Shown piece by piece: positions 1 to 13,500 of a stretch of 64,000 nt of DNA; position 1 is the stretch's first letter, and each line of letters begins with the position of its first letter. Origin of the DNA: Globodera rostochiensis (taxonomy: Eukaryota; Nematoda; Chromadorea; Rhabditida; Heteroderidae). The notes below the pieces were generated by a model. It had not been told where the DNA came from and ran no database searches. It was given only the letters and a program-made list of their open reading frames with translations. The stretch covers positions 527,796 to 591,795 of the forward strand of contig JAEVLN010000020.1 in the NCBI GenBank assembly GCA_018350325.1, in the 5' to 3' direction. The position numbers were made by a program, and so were the translations under genes.

Positions 1-35
1 GATAACCTAACAAAAAAAAAAAACAGTTCTCTTAC

Positions 36-164
36 CACCGCGGACGCCTCGACCGGATGTTGCCCGCCTGCAGTAAATGGTGTTGTTGCTTCCAACAAAT
101 AGTTGCCGTCGTTTGCCAGGGGGTAAGGCCCTTCCAAAGTTGGAGGCCCCTCGTCGTCAGACAT
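36..164 (-). CDS. First coding exon of an unidentified gene running off the left edge
   Basis: Reading the minus strand, an ATG at 164 opens 43 in-frame codons (starting MSDDEGPPTLEG, ending HPVEASAV). They end exactly at a good donor, GTAAGAG (29-35), so this is a first exon in phase 0. The segment is far GC-richer than the AT desert on its other side, and its amino-acid mix (acidic N-terminus, Pro/Gly-rich, no signal peptide) looks coding. The rest of the gene lies outside the window. A longer alternative frame across 32-235 has AT-driven composition and is a shadow. No domain is visible, so no function is proposed. Confidence 0.55.
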
Positions 165-780
165 TTCCAATTTTTGTTTTCAAAATTATCTAAAAAATAA
201 AAGTAAATTATTGAGAAAGACAAATTGAAATGCAATTTTTAAATGCCGGGATTAAAACCAACTTTGGATAGATTTAAATATTTTAAAACAAATATTAAAT
301 TGATTTAAATATAGCAAAAGATTTAAATATTTTACGCAAATAATGTTTGAATACTTTAGAAGATTTTATGAATTTATAAAAATAACGATAATCGTTATTA
401 TATTTTCTTTTCTCTTAAAGTGGATGCGGCCAATTGATTGGTTTTATTAGTGACCATTTTAGAACGTTTACCAAATATTAACCACAAATAAACAATGGAA
501 TTTTAAAGGGTGTCAGATTTCAGAAAGCTTTTTTTTTTATTATTTTACTTTACGTTTTATGAATCAAGCTGGAATTTATTGAAAGAATCAAATTTCAACA
601 AAAAGAATTTTATTTTAAATTTACAATTTCTTATTTTTTAGTTTACCTTACTTTTTTGTATTAATGCTTTATTAAGAAATTTTGGATTTTATAAATCTTT
701 TTTTATATTTTGTAAATAATTTTGAATTTATGAATTTATTAAATTAAATTTAAATATTTAATTCTAAAAATAATATTTGC
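165..780. other. AT-rich 5' flank of the left-edge gene; nothing else seen
   Basis: Presumed promoter and upstream region of the gene starting at 164. It is A/T-rich throughout with no coding-like frame, tRNA-like fold or transposon end that I can support. Confidence 0.5.
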
Positions 781-927
781 TCGCGCAGGGCTTTGAACTT
801 GGCTGCGGCCTGCAATGCCCGCTCAGTTACTACAGCAATCGCAGTATATTTGTTTATTCCCTTTGCGAAGTGCTTGGCTGACGTCATTCTCCGCCATATA
901 GGGACAATTAGTGGCCATTGCTACCAA

Positions 928-1004
928 TACACTATGGCCAAGTGGTTAGTGCTCTCGCCTTCTCTCTCGCAGTGGCAGCGGGGGTTCGGTTCCCCGCAGC
1001 AGCG
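928..1004 (+). ncRNA. tRNA-like relic or head of a tRNA-derived SINE
   Basis: The sequence TGGCCAAGTGG at 935-945 fits a pol III A box. GGTTCGGTTCC at 983-993 fits a B box, set in a convincing T-arm (CGGGG-TTCGGTT-CCCCG), and the A-B spacing is normal. The 7 nt before the A box do not pair with the 7 nt after the T-arm, and no clean anticodon stem forms. It is therefore not a functional tRNA. A decayed tRNA or a SINE promoter fits better. Confidence 0.35.
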
Positions 1005-1041
1005 GATGAATTTTTCGGATTAAAAATATTTTCGTCAAAGT

Positions 1042-1175
1042 CAAAAAAAGTCTCGCAGGTGCGCAAGCGAAAATTTAAAGATTTAAATTTCAAAAAAAGT
1101 CGCGCAGGTGCGCAAGATGGTCAAACGTCTTAAGATTTCGAAATTTCAAAAAAATTTAAAAAAGTCGCGCAGCAG
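1042..1175. repeat. Short tandem repeat, units containing AAAAAGTCGCGCAGGTGCGC
   Basis: Two near-perfect copies of an A-run followed by GTC(G/T)CGCAGGTGCGCAAG lie at about 1042-1066 and 1091-1116. A third, truncated copy (AAAAAAGTCGCGCAG) is near 1159-1172. They lie directly downstream of the tRNA-like head and may be the body of the same SINE-like element. Confidence 0.55.
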
Positions 1176-1213
1176 CCCTGCCAATAGGTTTGGGCTCTGG
1201 GACTCAGCTGGCC

Positions 1214-1264
1214 GGCGCTCAAATGGCCTGGCGCTCACCTGGCTGGCGGGCGCTCAAATGGCCT
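1214..1264. repeat. 16-bp direct repeat GGCGCTCAAATGGCCT
   Basis: Exact copies at 1214-1229 and 1249-1264 in a GC-rich patch that also has related GGCGCTCACCTGGC. The open frame through this patch (1108-1452) is repeat-driven and not called as a gene. Confidence 0.5.
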
Positions 1265-3841
1265 CCACCCCTCCTGTACCTTTTGGCTCTGATGACGTCA
1301 TTACCGTACCCGGTGAAATGGAGGGCTGTAACTACTTATGTTTAACAAGCAACAAAAATGTAATGCAAAATTACATCTTTCATCCTTATAGTGAAAGAAA
1401 AGTATCTAATTCTTATCTTATATTTGTCCCCCATAAGAACCATGTAAAATGAATATTCCAACCATACGAGCTAATCAAGCAAATACTTTTCATAGATTGG
1501 GGTTCCGCCGGGAATTTTTTAAAAATTTTAAAGTTTATTGTTCGGGCAAAGAAATGATTTTTTTAATTTTTATCACACCTCTTTCTTAGCGTATATATGT
1601 TTATCGTCCAATTATAATTTATATTTTTACAAAGAAAATGTTTGATTTTTATATTTAAATTTTCATTATAATGCAATTCATAACAGATAAATTATAAATT
1701 TTTTAAACATTATTATCAAACAGCGTTAGTAAAAAGACCGATTCAGCTATCATTTAGTTAAGTTTATAAAAGCAACTCAATAAAATCACAAATTAATGTT
1801 TTTAGAAATGAAAATTTTATATTAATTACAAACCAAAATAAATCAAAGCTAAAAACAAAATGTTAATAATTAACGAAAAGCATTTAAAAAAGGCATGGGC
1901 AGATACGCAGACTACGGATGGAGTAAAAATAAATATATTTGTGATGGCATAATTACTTATAAACAACACTTTCCGAAAGAAGAAATTTACTTAAAAATGC
2001 AAACAAAATAGAATTTGTTAAAATTAATAAACTTACTTGTTAAAAATGCAATTAAAAAATTTAAATTTATTTTAAAATGTTATCAGTATGCGAGAAGTTG
2101 CAAACAGAAAATGTTTCTATTTAATATGAAGGGACGATCACTTACGAATAGGCAAAAAAAATACAAATGCTTGAACCATTAAGGAATTTGAACACTGGAT
2201 AATTAATTAATAAAACATAATGTTTGATTTAATTTTACAAAACTAAAGATAAAAAATTGCAATAAAACTCATTTTTGAGGACTTAATCATAAAAATACTT
2301 TTGGACAATTATTATTTTTTAAATGTTACTGACGAATTAATTTACAATAAATTCAATGGAGGAACATCATAATTCCTGAGCGCAAAAATTCAGAGAAAAT
2401 TAATCACTAATTAATTAATTGACTTTTATTATAAGTTGCTTTTGATTATTTGTTGATAATTAATATTTAATTTTCGCATGCTAATTATGAAATTTTAAAT
2501 TTTTATGCGTTTGTACCTTCGCCGAATAATTTAAACAGGGTAAATGCATTCAATTTTTAAGAATAAATATACACGCTTATACAAGAAGCCATGCTGTAAA
2601 AAAAAGTATTAATGACTATAAAATCATAAATTAAGAAAGTCCACACAATCAATTTAGACGTAAATTTGAAACGACAGCTTTATATCCAAATAATTGAATA
2701 TTAAACTCCAACATAAAAAAAAATAAAATTCAAAAGTAAAAGTATTCGTAAGCATAAAAATATAAAAAAATGATTATACATATTTATCAAACCGTGGCGC
2801 TCAGCGTAGCCACCGTCTAGAAGAAGTCTGTTGCGCTTTGTTCGGCGCGTCGCTCAACAAAAGCACTTAAAATAAACAAAATCAATTTTGTTGATATCGC
2901 ATAAATTATGAAGGTAAAAAACTTTTAAAATAATAATATAAATAAAATTTAATCGTGGGTTGCGTAAACTATGTCACAGAATTTGAAATTCAAATGGATT
3001 GTTTATATACAACAATATTAACATATTTTTTTTACCAAATTATTTGAATTAAGCTTATAAACGTCAAATAAAAATTCCTTCTAATTGAAAAAATGAATGA
3101 ATCCAAAAAATTTTTTTCAAACTAATTGTCCGCAAATACGTTTTATATTTTTCAAGTAATTTATAATTAAAATTGCTTCTGCGATGATTACTTTGCATAT
3201 TTGTCAGTGCTGGAAGGGGCAAATAACAATAAGATTCCTTAAAATCAAAGTTCAAAATCATGACCGATTAACGAATTTTTTTATTTTTTTCTGCGCAAAG
3301 TTATCTAAAATATTTTTTTAGGAAGGGGGATGGGTCGCGGTGCCATAAGTGCCGACCTTCTTCTAGAAATTTAATTTTTCTGGAAAGGAGAGGCCGAGAA
3401 AATTTTTAAGATTTTAACAATGTTTACTAAAAAAACTGCTCTAAAATTTTAGAAATTTGGATAAAAATAAGCATATATTGTTACACTTTGGACATTGTTT
3501 AACCGCAAATTTAGGTAATAATAAAAAAAGTTAATTTAAAAAAAAGTACATATCCGACCAGGAATGGGCGGAATTCCGTTGTCCGTTTTTTTAAAATAAA
3601 TTTCCGCCCATCCCTGTATCCGACTCGACCCCTGGGATAAACTGACTTTTTGCTTTTTTTAACAATTTTAACAAGAAAAATTGAATTAAAATGTGAAATT
3701 TTGAGGTTTTTAAGCAATTTTGTTTTTGGCGAATTTAAATTATTTTTGCCGATTTTGATAAACTATGGAAAATTCAAAATCATTTTTTATTTAGGTTTTT
3801 TAAACTGCGTAATTTATTTTTGCAGCACGCTGAAGATTGCT

Positions 3842-4380
3842 TGATTTCGTTATTTTTAATATTTAAATATATTCTCATTTTTAAACATTATCAAAGATCC
3901 ACTGGTGTAAAGCTTGCCCCGGTCCACGGCACACACGCATACTATTAATTTGAATATATAGAATCTTTTTTTTAATATACAATACAATTTTCATCAACAT
4001 TTTTACTACATTTTAAAAACGTAATTTTTATTTTCGCGCCAATAAGCTTTCGGATAATGACACATTTTGATTTTTACATTTAGTTTAATTATTCTCATTA
4101 AAGAAAAACGACGTTGTTATTGATGATATTGTATTAATTGTTTATTTAATTTTTTTAGCCAATTAATACAAAATTATGTAAACATTTAGTCGTAACAATT
4201 TGATGATAAATAAAATATAAAATACATTGACAATTGAGATAGAAGTTAAAAAAACACATCATGTAATTAGTTTAATGTTTTTCAAAAAGTAATAAATTAT
4301 CTAAAGAGAGAAATCCGAGGCCAATAAACAACTCAAAAATAACATTGTTACGTCAAAATAGTTATATAGTAAAAATAAAA
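3842..4380 (+). repeat. Dispersed AT-desert repeat, copy 1
   Basis: Two adjacent blocks here (about 3842-4090, including a GC-rich GCTTGCCCCGGTCC core near 3912, and about 4150-4380) recur in the same order and orientation at 12,200-12,482 and 13,265-13,500. They are diverged but unmistakable, for example the shared CACACACGCATACTATTA. In the second locus the blocks are separated by about 780 bp. No coding capacity. Confidence 0.65.
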
Positions 4381-6988
4381 AATATTTCTTTCGTTTTAAT
4401 CTTGCAAGATCGATTAAAATTTGGTAAACAAAAGTCCTATACGATTAAGGCAATCTTTCAAATTCATTTATTTAATCTTCGGGTTCTATTTAAATCAAAT
4501 ATTTGGATTTTTAAATGGTTTAAATTAAGTTTACTAGAATCATTATTTCTAATGTTTTATGTTCTGATGAATTAACAAATTCAACTCCGCAAGCAGACTC
4601 ACAAAATAAAAGATCAAATAAATGATCATTAAATAATAACTCTTTCTAACCATTTAATTTTCACGCAATTTTGAACAATTCCGTTGCATTATTCATTTCT
4701 AGTCCTTAATATTTTGCCAAACGAAATGAAAAAAACAATTTTTCTTAGACACGATTCCTGAACTGTAATATAAAAAAAAATTTTTAATAAAAATATGTAT
4801 ACCACAAAAAAATAATTTCAAGCGAAACGACTGATTAAGCCCAGAAAGGCGCGTGGTATACGCAAATTATTGTTGTAAAACACAACAAAAAGCAACACCT
4901 ATAAAATAATACAATCAAAATAAGTAACCCTAAAATATATTAATTAATTACTTTAAAACATTACAAAATGTAAAATAGTTATCAATTTAATAAATAAAAT
5001 ATTTATTAAAAAAAACTATTTATGGGACGGGACGTACTTATCAATCAAAAAAAAGGATTAATGTCGATTTAACAAAAAAAATAGCAGCCGTGCTCGTCGA
5101 CGATGTCATCATCTAAACCGGGACTATAGCACAAACAGAATTAATGAGTTTTACTAATAGATTTAAACTATCACACTTAAAAATTAGAGCTATACTTTAA
5201 AATTCTATGAATAAGTAAAATAAAAGGAAAGAATACAACAAATTTAAAAATGTTTACATAATTTATTCAACTGGGTCGGCGCAAGATTTTTTTTGAAAAT
5301 TACTGCTATGTCGACACGATTTATGAATTATAATATTTAGAAGAAACAAATGTTTGTTTAAAATATGTATGCTAACCCAATAAAAAAGATTGCATTAATT
5401 TTGTGTGGATGGCAGCAAATAGTAAAAACAATGAATTCTGCTTATTAAAACAAAACATGAAATAAAAAGTCTGAACTTCGCGCCTGAAATATATTCATAA
5501 TTAAATAATATTATATTTATATTATTTTTATTAAAAACAAATTATTGTATACAAATCAGTTTAGAGAAAAAAAGGGTTCAAGATTAAAAAAAAATATTTC
5601 ATAAATATTTGATATTGTGTTTAAAAGAATAAAGCTAAACTTCGGAGTCGCGCTCTCTAGCAAGTTTGAAAGCGCCAAACCGAATCGCAGAGCCTCTGTC
5701 GGGGTGCAATCGATTCACTAATTTGATATTCGAATTGGATAGCTATAAAATAATCACAAATTTTAATTTGAGTTAAAAAAAGTTTAAAATATTTATAAAC
5801 CCTAAAAATTAAAAGGGCAATAAACAGCTAAGAAGTTGCCAAAGCAACATTACAATAATTGTTAAAAATAAAGAAATTTGAATCTTGTAATGAAAAAGCC
5901 ATTTCTAATAGCTAGAAAATAATTTAAAGCGTTGAAGTAAAAACTACAAAAATAATGTAAATTTATTTCAATATCCGAATAAATATCTAAATAACGCTTA
6001 AATAAAACAAAATTGTAAATACAAAAATTATTATTAAATTTAATAAATAATGGTTTTTTAATAATTACTTTTATTAATTTTAGATTATGTAAGTATTGAG
6101 CAGCTCCAAATTGTTATTTATGGGTGCATTCTTTTAAATATTAACTGTTTTTTTGAGACCAGTGGAATTTTCATTTTATCTTTTGGTGTAGTGAAATATT
6201 AATTACTTTGTATTAAATATGTTTTTTATGTTACACTTTATAATTAAATTCATTACATATTGCAATTTGAATTACGTTGTATAATCGTGTAAAATATGAA
6301 TGATGCTTGTTCTTAAATTAATTTTTTTTCCACATAAATTAAATTAAGAAACAATTAGGTATTTTTGCTAACATTCTTTATTTTATGTTATTTGTTGTTA
6401 TTTTATTTTTTAATTGCTGAACCAGCAATCTGTATACGCAAGTGATTTGCTTATTTACAATTGCAATATAGTAAATTTTAAAATAAGATTTTTTAAATAT
6501 TTATAAGATTTAATAAAAATTTTTGATTTATTATTATTGTTAAAGGCAGCCTTTTTAAAATTTGCCGGAATTTTTTTAATTGTTTAAAATTTATTGATTT
6601 TCATCTTTTGTACTTATCATTAAGCATTTTATTCATTTCTTGTCTTTGTAATCATTTAACATTTTATTTTATTTTGTTACTAACGTATTTGTTATTAAAA
6701 GTAATTACAATCATAAAAAATATTAATTATAAAAAATCCTTGTTTTCGTGATTGACGGCGGCACTCGCCAACTGTTAATTCATAATGCTGCTGATTTCTT
6801 TCAATTTTTATTTCAATATTTTTAATATGTTTTAAATGTTATATCTTTATTTAAATATGTTTTTTAATTTGATCATTTTTTTCAAATTAAGTTTTTAAGG
6901 ACTTTAATTTATTGAAGGTTTTGTTTTTACATTTATAGATTTTTAAAAATTAAAACCTAAAAGATTTAATCAGGAGTTTGTTCTTCAG

Positions 6989-7056
6989 CTGGGCGCGCGT
7001 GTAAACCACGCGCCTTTCCCACCCTCGTAGTCCATGGACTTCGGCACGTCGAAGCC
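6989..7056 (+). ncRNA. GC-rich pocket with two hairpins; candidate structured RNA
   Basis: Inside the AT desert, 6992-7014 folds as GGCGC..GTG-TAAAC-CACGCGCC. The stretch 7035-7057 folds as TGG-CTTCG / CGAAG-CCA with a 6-nt loop and one bulged A. Two stable stems in a GC-rich 70-nt island within very AT-rich sequence suggest a small RNA or its relic. I recognise no known RNA family. Confidence 0.25.
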
Positions 7057-8443
7057 ATAATTATTTTCAAATTTTAATTAGATAAGCGTTTAATTTAAAC
7101 ATTTGTTTCGTTTTGTAAATCAACCTATTTAATCTGCAGATTGCGGATGATGATCCATTTATTTTTTGACCACAAATGGACTAAACAAAATAATTTTCAT
7201 ATAAATCTGTTTCGCATCGGTCACTATCTGTCTTTACAAATAAAACACCAAAATTCATTTTTAAAATTATATAATCCGTTTTCTTAATTCAGCTTTTGTC
7301 AAAGTTTTACGATGTAAACCAAGCTTTTGGCCCATTGACAATTGATAGTTGTCGCCTTCTTTTGAATCGCAATAAAATTATGCTCGTTGTAGCGTTTTAT
7401 ATATAATTGATTAAAGCTTTAAGTTTAATTTTTTAAATAATTTTTCAATATTATTTATAATCCTCCATCATTATTGTTGTGGTTTTTTTACTAAAAATTT
7501 ATTAATAATTTATATAATTTTGGTATCATTTCATTTTGATCGTATTCTCCTTGTTTAGATAATTTTTAATGTCATTTCGAAGGTTAGCATAATCAATAAT
7601 ATTTATAATTCTCTAATTATTGAGATTTTAATCTTAAAGAAATAATAGATTAAACAAAATAATTTAATTTATTTGTTTTTTTCCAGGTTGGAGGTATATT
7701 GCTTTTCTGGAATATTATTCGGGCTATAAACCTATGTTTCAGATTGGCTATTTAAGTTATAAAATCCTAACATTAACATTATTTTAATATATTTGCGTCA
7801 AAATAGTTTATTAGTAAAAGGCAAAAATTTGACATTAATCTGATACAAATTCTCCCACCTAAAAATGCCAATTGTTAATGTTATCCAAAGCTTGCATTTA
7901 TTTGTTCCTTCGGTGGTGTCGGAATACGAATTGTTGGGGCTGACGTGATTATCGGGTTGTTATTAAATTTGTTTTTGCTTAACTTTCTTTTTCATTTTAT
8001 TTTAAAATCTTAATGGGATGATGAATATGAAGTTGTTATTCAGCATCATTCGAGCGCTAATCATAATTAAGCACTCTTTTTTTTGGTATTAATTTTTTAA
8101 TGAAAATTAATATGATCTGGACTTCCTTCAGAATTGGGTCAGGTACCTATATAGTTTATTGTAATTTATTATCGTTACTATAGTTTAATTTAACTAAAAT
8201 AAATAAACTCATTATATTATACTTTAAATTGTTATTTTAATCGCCATTAGGAATTATTGTAGAAAGCTTAGTTTTTTCATTTTTTAATATTAGTTATTTT
8301 GTATTAATATTTTTAAATTTATAAATAAAATATGAAAAGCCTCTGGTTTCATGTCACAGTGGCTTTATTATTTCAGGATTATATCCGAATTATTGATTAT
8401 GTTCAGGAAATTTTAATCAATATTTTGTTCAAATGTTATTGAA

Positions 8444-8584
8444 ATGACTTTTTCTTTATTCATTTTGGTTGCGTCGCCTTGGCTTCTGCCGAAAAACATT
8501 CTTCCGCGGCTATGCCACCCACATCACTTGAGCAACCATTACCGTTTTGGTAGTTTTATTTCATTTTATTCCATTCTTAATTAG
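8444..8584 (+). CDS. Possible 46-residue ORF with hydrophobic N-terminus
   Basis: ATG at 8444 opens 46 codons beginning MTFSLFILVASPWLLPKN and ending at a TAG at 8582. It spans one of the GC-rich pockets, and the first ~17 residues resemble a signal peptide. There is no homology I recognise and no splice context, so chance is a serious alternative. Confidence 0.15.
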   Translation: MTFSLFILVASPWLLPKNILPRLCHPHHLSNHYRFGSFISFYSILN

Positions 8585-10080
8585 CTTATTTAATTTGTTA
8601 TTACAAATTATTATTGCAAACAAATTTGATTATGCTGAACATATGATAGTTAATAAAATACCTATTTTTATATTATTATTTTAAATGCCCAATAAATTGG
8701 CTGTTTAATTTTATGGCAAATTAAAATCATTAATGCATTACAGGTAATATTTTTACTCGCTTTTTGTTCGTTTGGTGTTTGTGTGTTTTATGTTCGTGGT
8801 CACGTCAAGGTCACCAACAACTATATATTTTTTATTTTTTTAAATTTTTAGTTTATGAAAAATAGGATACACGCCTCCATTTTTTACTAGTTGCCGCCAA
8901 CTCTTAATTGGACTTGGACAGTTTACGAAGACCGCTTTGTTTGGTACCGTTTTAAAATTTTATTGGTCGAATAGGTTGATTATCTGTTCTTTGTTTCATT
9001 TTTTTATTTTTAAATTAATTGAATTTTTATTTATTCTAAATGTTAAGTTACATCGTAAACCAGAAACGAGCTACTACAAAAACTAAGATAGCGCTTATTA
9101 TTTTTTCATAAATTTATTCGTGAATTGCTAGACTATTAGAGTATTATGTATTGAAATGCATCGCTTACGTTAAACAATTTCTGATACTTTTTATTTTTCA
9201 TTTTGAAAATTTACCGGTGGAATTTTTCTGGATAAATCCGGAAAGTCGAAAAGCCGGATCCCGCGGGATTTTTAAAAAAAAACAAGCCATTAATAATGTA
9301 ATCGTGTTTTATCCTTTTTTTCGGTTTTTTATTACATTAGTTTAAGGTTTTGTTTCGTTAATTTAAAAAAATTGTTTTCTCACTTTTCTGCCACCCTCGA
9401 TTCCATACAAAACCAAAGAAACAAAAATTTTCAATAAATTAAAAAGCAGTATTGACAATTTGTGTAAGAAAATAAAAATTTAAAATAATAATTTTACTTT
9501 GTGTTAATACAATATTTACTGGCTAACATTTTTAAATATGATATTCTATGCGAGCATAAAAAGTATTAATTTAAAAAAAGTTTGCGGTGCTGTAAGCGAT
9601 TCTTCTATGGCCAAAGAAAGTTATCTTAAGAAATAAATTTAAAAAAAACAGGTCAGGCACTTACCACAACTAAGCTTCAATTGCTCTGCTGCATCAATTA
9701 ATCATACTTATAAAAAAACCATTAAGAACATCAAAAAAATAAAATAAATAACATATATCTTTCTAATTCAAATAATTTTTCTAAGCTTAACGAATCGTGA
9801 CCAATTCTATAAAGCAATAAATAATAGCCCACGCATTGAAAAATTTATTATGCCAATATTATATATGGTGTCATATCAACATATTATGCCCCTTGAAATT
9901 TTTAATATAAATTGAATTACCGCTGAAGAATATTGCCATAAAATATGACATTTGATCTTTCGTCTCAAACTTTTATCGTCTACATACTTTTACTTTATTT
10001 TTGCTTAATTCATTCCTTTTAATTCAGAAAAGGCGACGAACTGTTTGACGATTGTAATTTAAGATTAAAAAAATTTTAAA

Positions 10081-10170
10081 ATGTATTCGTATGAGCGCGA
10101 TGCTGTGAATTTACTCGTCAACACAATAACGGAGCTGCGAGCCGAGAACGAAAAGTTGAAAGGCATTTGA
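10081..10170 (+). CDS. 29-residue coding-looking micro-ORF (leucine-zipper-like)
   Basis: ATG at 10,081 to TGA at 10,168-10,170, starting MYSYERDAVNLL and ending TELRAENEKLKGI. Unlike everything around it, this 90-nt stretch has balanced GC, varied codons and an amphipathic helix pattern (L-x6-L heptads with E/K pairs). It could be a real small protein, an isolated exon or a stranded fragment of a coiled-coil gene. No clear donor or acceptor bounds it. Confidence 0.3.
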   Translation: MYSYERDAVNLLVNTITELRAENEKLKGI

Positions 10171-10184
10171 ATTTTAATTGAAAG

Positions 10185-10760
10185 GATTCCAAAAGTAGTG
10201 CAAATCAATACATTTTAAACAAACTATTAAATTTGCTGAAATTTATATACAAATTAATATAAAACTATATATTAAAATTTAGATCACCAGCAGCATATAA
10301 ACGAGACTCAATATATTTCTAAAAGATGTTGCTAATAATTTTAACAAATCAATGCGGGAATTACTAAATTTAATCGAAGATGAAAAAACCAACCTTTTTT
10401 TATTTAATTATATTGTACCTAAAATTTAACTAAAAAATATATATACAACTAAATTAATTAAATAATGTTATTTGTAATTGTTATATTTTAAAAAGGGTAT
10501 GAACATGAAAGATAAAATTTTCACGATTGGAAACAAATATTAAAATCTCTTTATATGATGACATGCGTACCAAAGAAAAATTTTTGAATATTAAATACGA
10601 TTAAAATTAATTAATATTAAAATAAATTGTATAAATTAAATCGCTTAAAAATTTATATACTAATTAATATAAAGCTCAAAAATAAAGTTTTTAGTAAGTG
10701 CAAATGCAGATGAGATCAACAGCAGCTTATAAACGCCACTCAAAATATTCATGTATAAAA
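10185..10760 (+). repeat. Diverged direct repeat pair, spacing about 430 bp
   Basis: Similar blocks at about 10,225-10,320 and 10,645-10,755 share AATTTATATAC-AATTAATATAAA followed by GATCA(C/A)CAGCAGC-TATAAACG. This is a local duplication just downstream of the micro-ORF. Confidence 0.45.
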
Positions 10761-12199
10761 ACTGATTTATAAAATTTAAAATGAACATAGCGATAAAATA
10801 TGAAAAACTCAAATAATGTAGTAGAAAATAAACTCTTTAAAATATAAATTCATTAACTAGATGTTAATAAATTGGTGGTACCGTTTTCCCCAACTCCCAC
10901 TCAAATTACCGAAAAAAATTAATATTATTAAAAAATGAAGTAAGCAAAAGATAACGAAACTTGTCTTAAGATACTTAAATATTCAATAACAAATAGACTG
11001 ACAAAAATATTTACAAAAAAATTTAATGATGAAGGCTTGGATTTACTGAAACGTTAAAAAATAAATATTAATAAATCACTGATTTTTGCAAATTGATCAT
11101 TTTTATTTTAGTACATTTTACAAATTTATATTGTAAATATTACAATACCAACTAATTTCATAATTTTCAAACAATTGATAAATAATAAAGTAATAAAAAT
11201 TAGTATCCTAATTATTTAAAAAAATTATTTTAAATAAATTAATTCAATTTAACACAATGGGCACCGATCCTGAGCTTTTTGTATCTTTAATGGAGCTGAG
11301 ATGCGATAAATATTATCAACGGCATTATAAAACAATGAAATAAAAGAATAATTAAAAATTTTATTTTGTAAAACAAAAAAATGACGGTAAATTAAACAAG
11401 ATAATAAAAATCCAACGAAACTAATTTTATAAAAATAGCAGGCAAATGATGAAAATTGTGAATTCAATTCAATTATTTATTTATTCAATATTATTCATTT
11501 ACTAATATTATAACAAAATTATTTACATATTAAACTATCCCGAGCAGGAAAACTAATGGAATGGAATGCACCGGTCAAAATTTACAAAAATCTTTCATTA
11601 AATTAGAATGTCGACTTAAAACTGTATTTTAATAAAGTAAACCCCTGACACAACAAAGGGTCCTAGTTGGATTCAGCAGGCCACTCACAAGGCAATTGCT
11701 GCTATTTTGAAAGATTATGTAGATTTATTTATTTTCTACATCGCTTTCCTTCGCAAAACAATTTAAGTAAAATTAAAATGAAATGGTTTCAAGTGAACAT
11801 AATATTATAAACAGAAAAAAACACAAATTTACTTGGAATTAAAAAGAATAAATGGAATAAAAATAAGAAACGTCAACTAGAATAATTTAATAAAATAATT
11901 CACCAGACAACGGTAAAACACAGCCGCAAATACCTAATTTGAAAAAATGAGAAACTGTTTCCAAAATATGCTTGATGGATTGGAAAAAATTCTAATATAG
12001 TATTTTATTGCAGCAGTGGCTAATATTTATAAAGTTTTTATTATTAGGAAATCTAACATTAAAATGTTGTTAAATTGTTTTATTTATGCTATTTGTTGAT
12101 ATTATTTGCCAAGTTTAAGGTCATCAATGGCTTTATTCATTCAAAATTAAGTCGGAATCAAAAATGGAATCAGTTTTATTAAAAGCTTTTTTATATTTC

Positions 12200-13500
12200 T
12201 TGATTTCCTTATTTTTAATATTTAAATATATTCTCGTTTTTTAAACAATATCAGAGATCCACGGGTGTAAAGCTCGCCCCGGTCCCAGCACACACGCATA
12301 CTATTAGTTAGAATATATAGAATCTTTTTTTTATGTACAATACATATTTTCATTTATCACCATTTTTACTACATTTTAATAACGTAATTTTTATTTTCGC
12401 GCCAATAACTTTCAGATAAAACAAACGGCGTTCAAAAGCCACTTTCAAAATTTTGACTTTTACATTTAGTTTAATTATTCTCATTAAACAGTATCGTTTA
12501 AATTTTATTAATTTTTATTTTCAAACAAAAAATTATTTTTTGAACTTAACAATTTAACATTACATGAGCACTAAAGCAACTTTGTGTGGGTAATTAAACC
12601 TCACTTAATTTTGTTTAATAGTTTTATATTGGGTAATAGATTTATAGTTGTCGCTTTTAATCAATATCATGTATACCTCGCTTTTGAAATTTATTTTTAA
12701 CCTTTTAAATTTAAGCACATTTAAAATCGAATTTTAACTGTCAATGATACATTATTTTATTTTATTGAACATTTTTTTGTACAAATCAAATACGCATTAA
12801 TAAATAGGTAAATTCAAATTTTATTCGCTTACAGTTGCTTGAAATTTAACGCTCTCAAAAAATAAAATGAAAGTATTCAATTTTGTATTACAATTTATAA
12901 TACTTAGGGTTAAAAAATGTTAAAGAACTTTTTCCACGTTTCTTTATCACGCAACTGTTTCTTTTTCCCCGGCGATTAATAGTAGAATGTAAGATATATT
13001 TAAAAAATGAATCTTTAGTATACAACACATTTTTCTTTAACTCTAAACTTTGGTAAAAACATTTTAATAATATTATTATATATCATTTTGGTCTTTTATT
13101 GAATGGGGTTGTTGTTACAGATTCTTTTATTAATTCTTATTATTAACATCAATTTTGTGCCCATATTCCCCTTATGGTGTCTACCTTTTAAACCTTTTAA
13201 CAAACTTATGATTATAAATTAATTTATACGTTTTAATTGGCACAAAACCATTTTTTGTTTAAATCGTCGAATTAATACCAAATTAATGTAAACATTTTGT
13301 CGTAACAATTTGATGATAAATAAAATATAAACTACATTGACAATTGAGATAAGATAAAATTTCTCTATTTTTTAAAGAATTAAAAAAACATATTATGTAA
13401 TTAGTTTGATGTTTTTTCAAAAAGTAATAAATTATCTAAAATGAGAAATGCGAGACCAATAAACAACTCAAAAATAAAATTGTTACGTCAAAATAGTACA
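12200..13500 (+). repeat. Dispersed AT-desert repeat, copy 2 with internal insertion
   Basis: Second copy of the 3842-4380 repeat. Its left block (12,200-12,482) and right block (13,265-13,500) flank about 780 bp of unrelated AT-rich DNA. Either an insertion split this copy or a deletion shortened the first one. Confidence 0.6.

Noticed and set aside
783..845. Second tRNA-like sequence (GGGCTTTGAACTTGG) on the minus strand
   Set aside because: The T-arm and acceptor do not pair and no A box sits at the right distance.
1108..1452. 114-codon frame in the GC-rich patch near 1.2 kb
   Set aside because: It starts in a Lys-rich tandem repeat and crosses short direct repeats; no domain and no splice signals.
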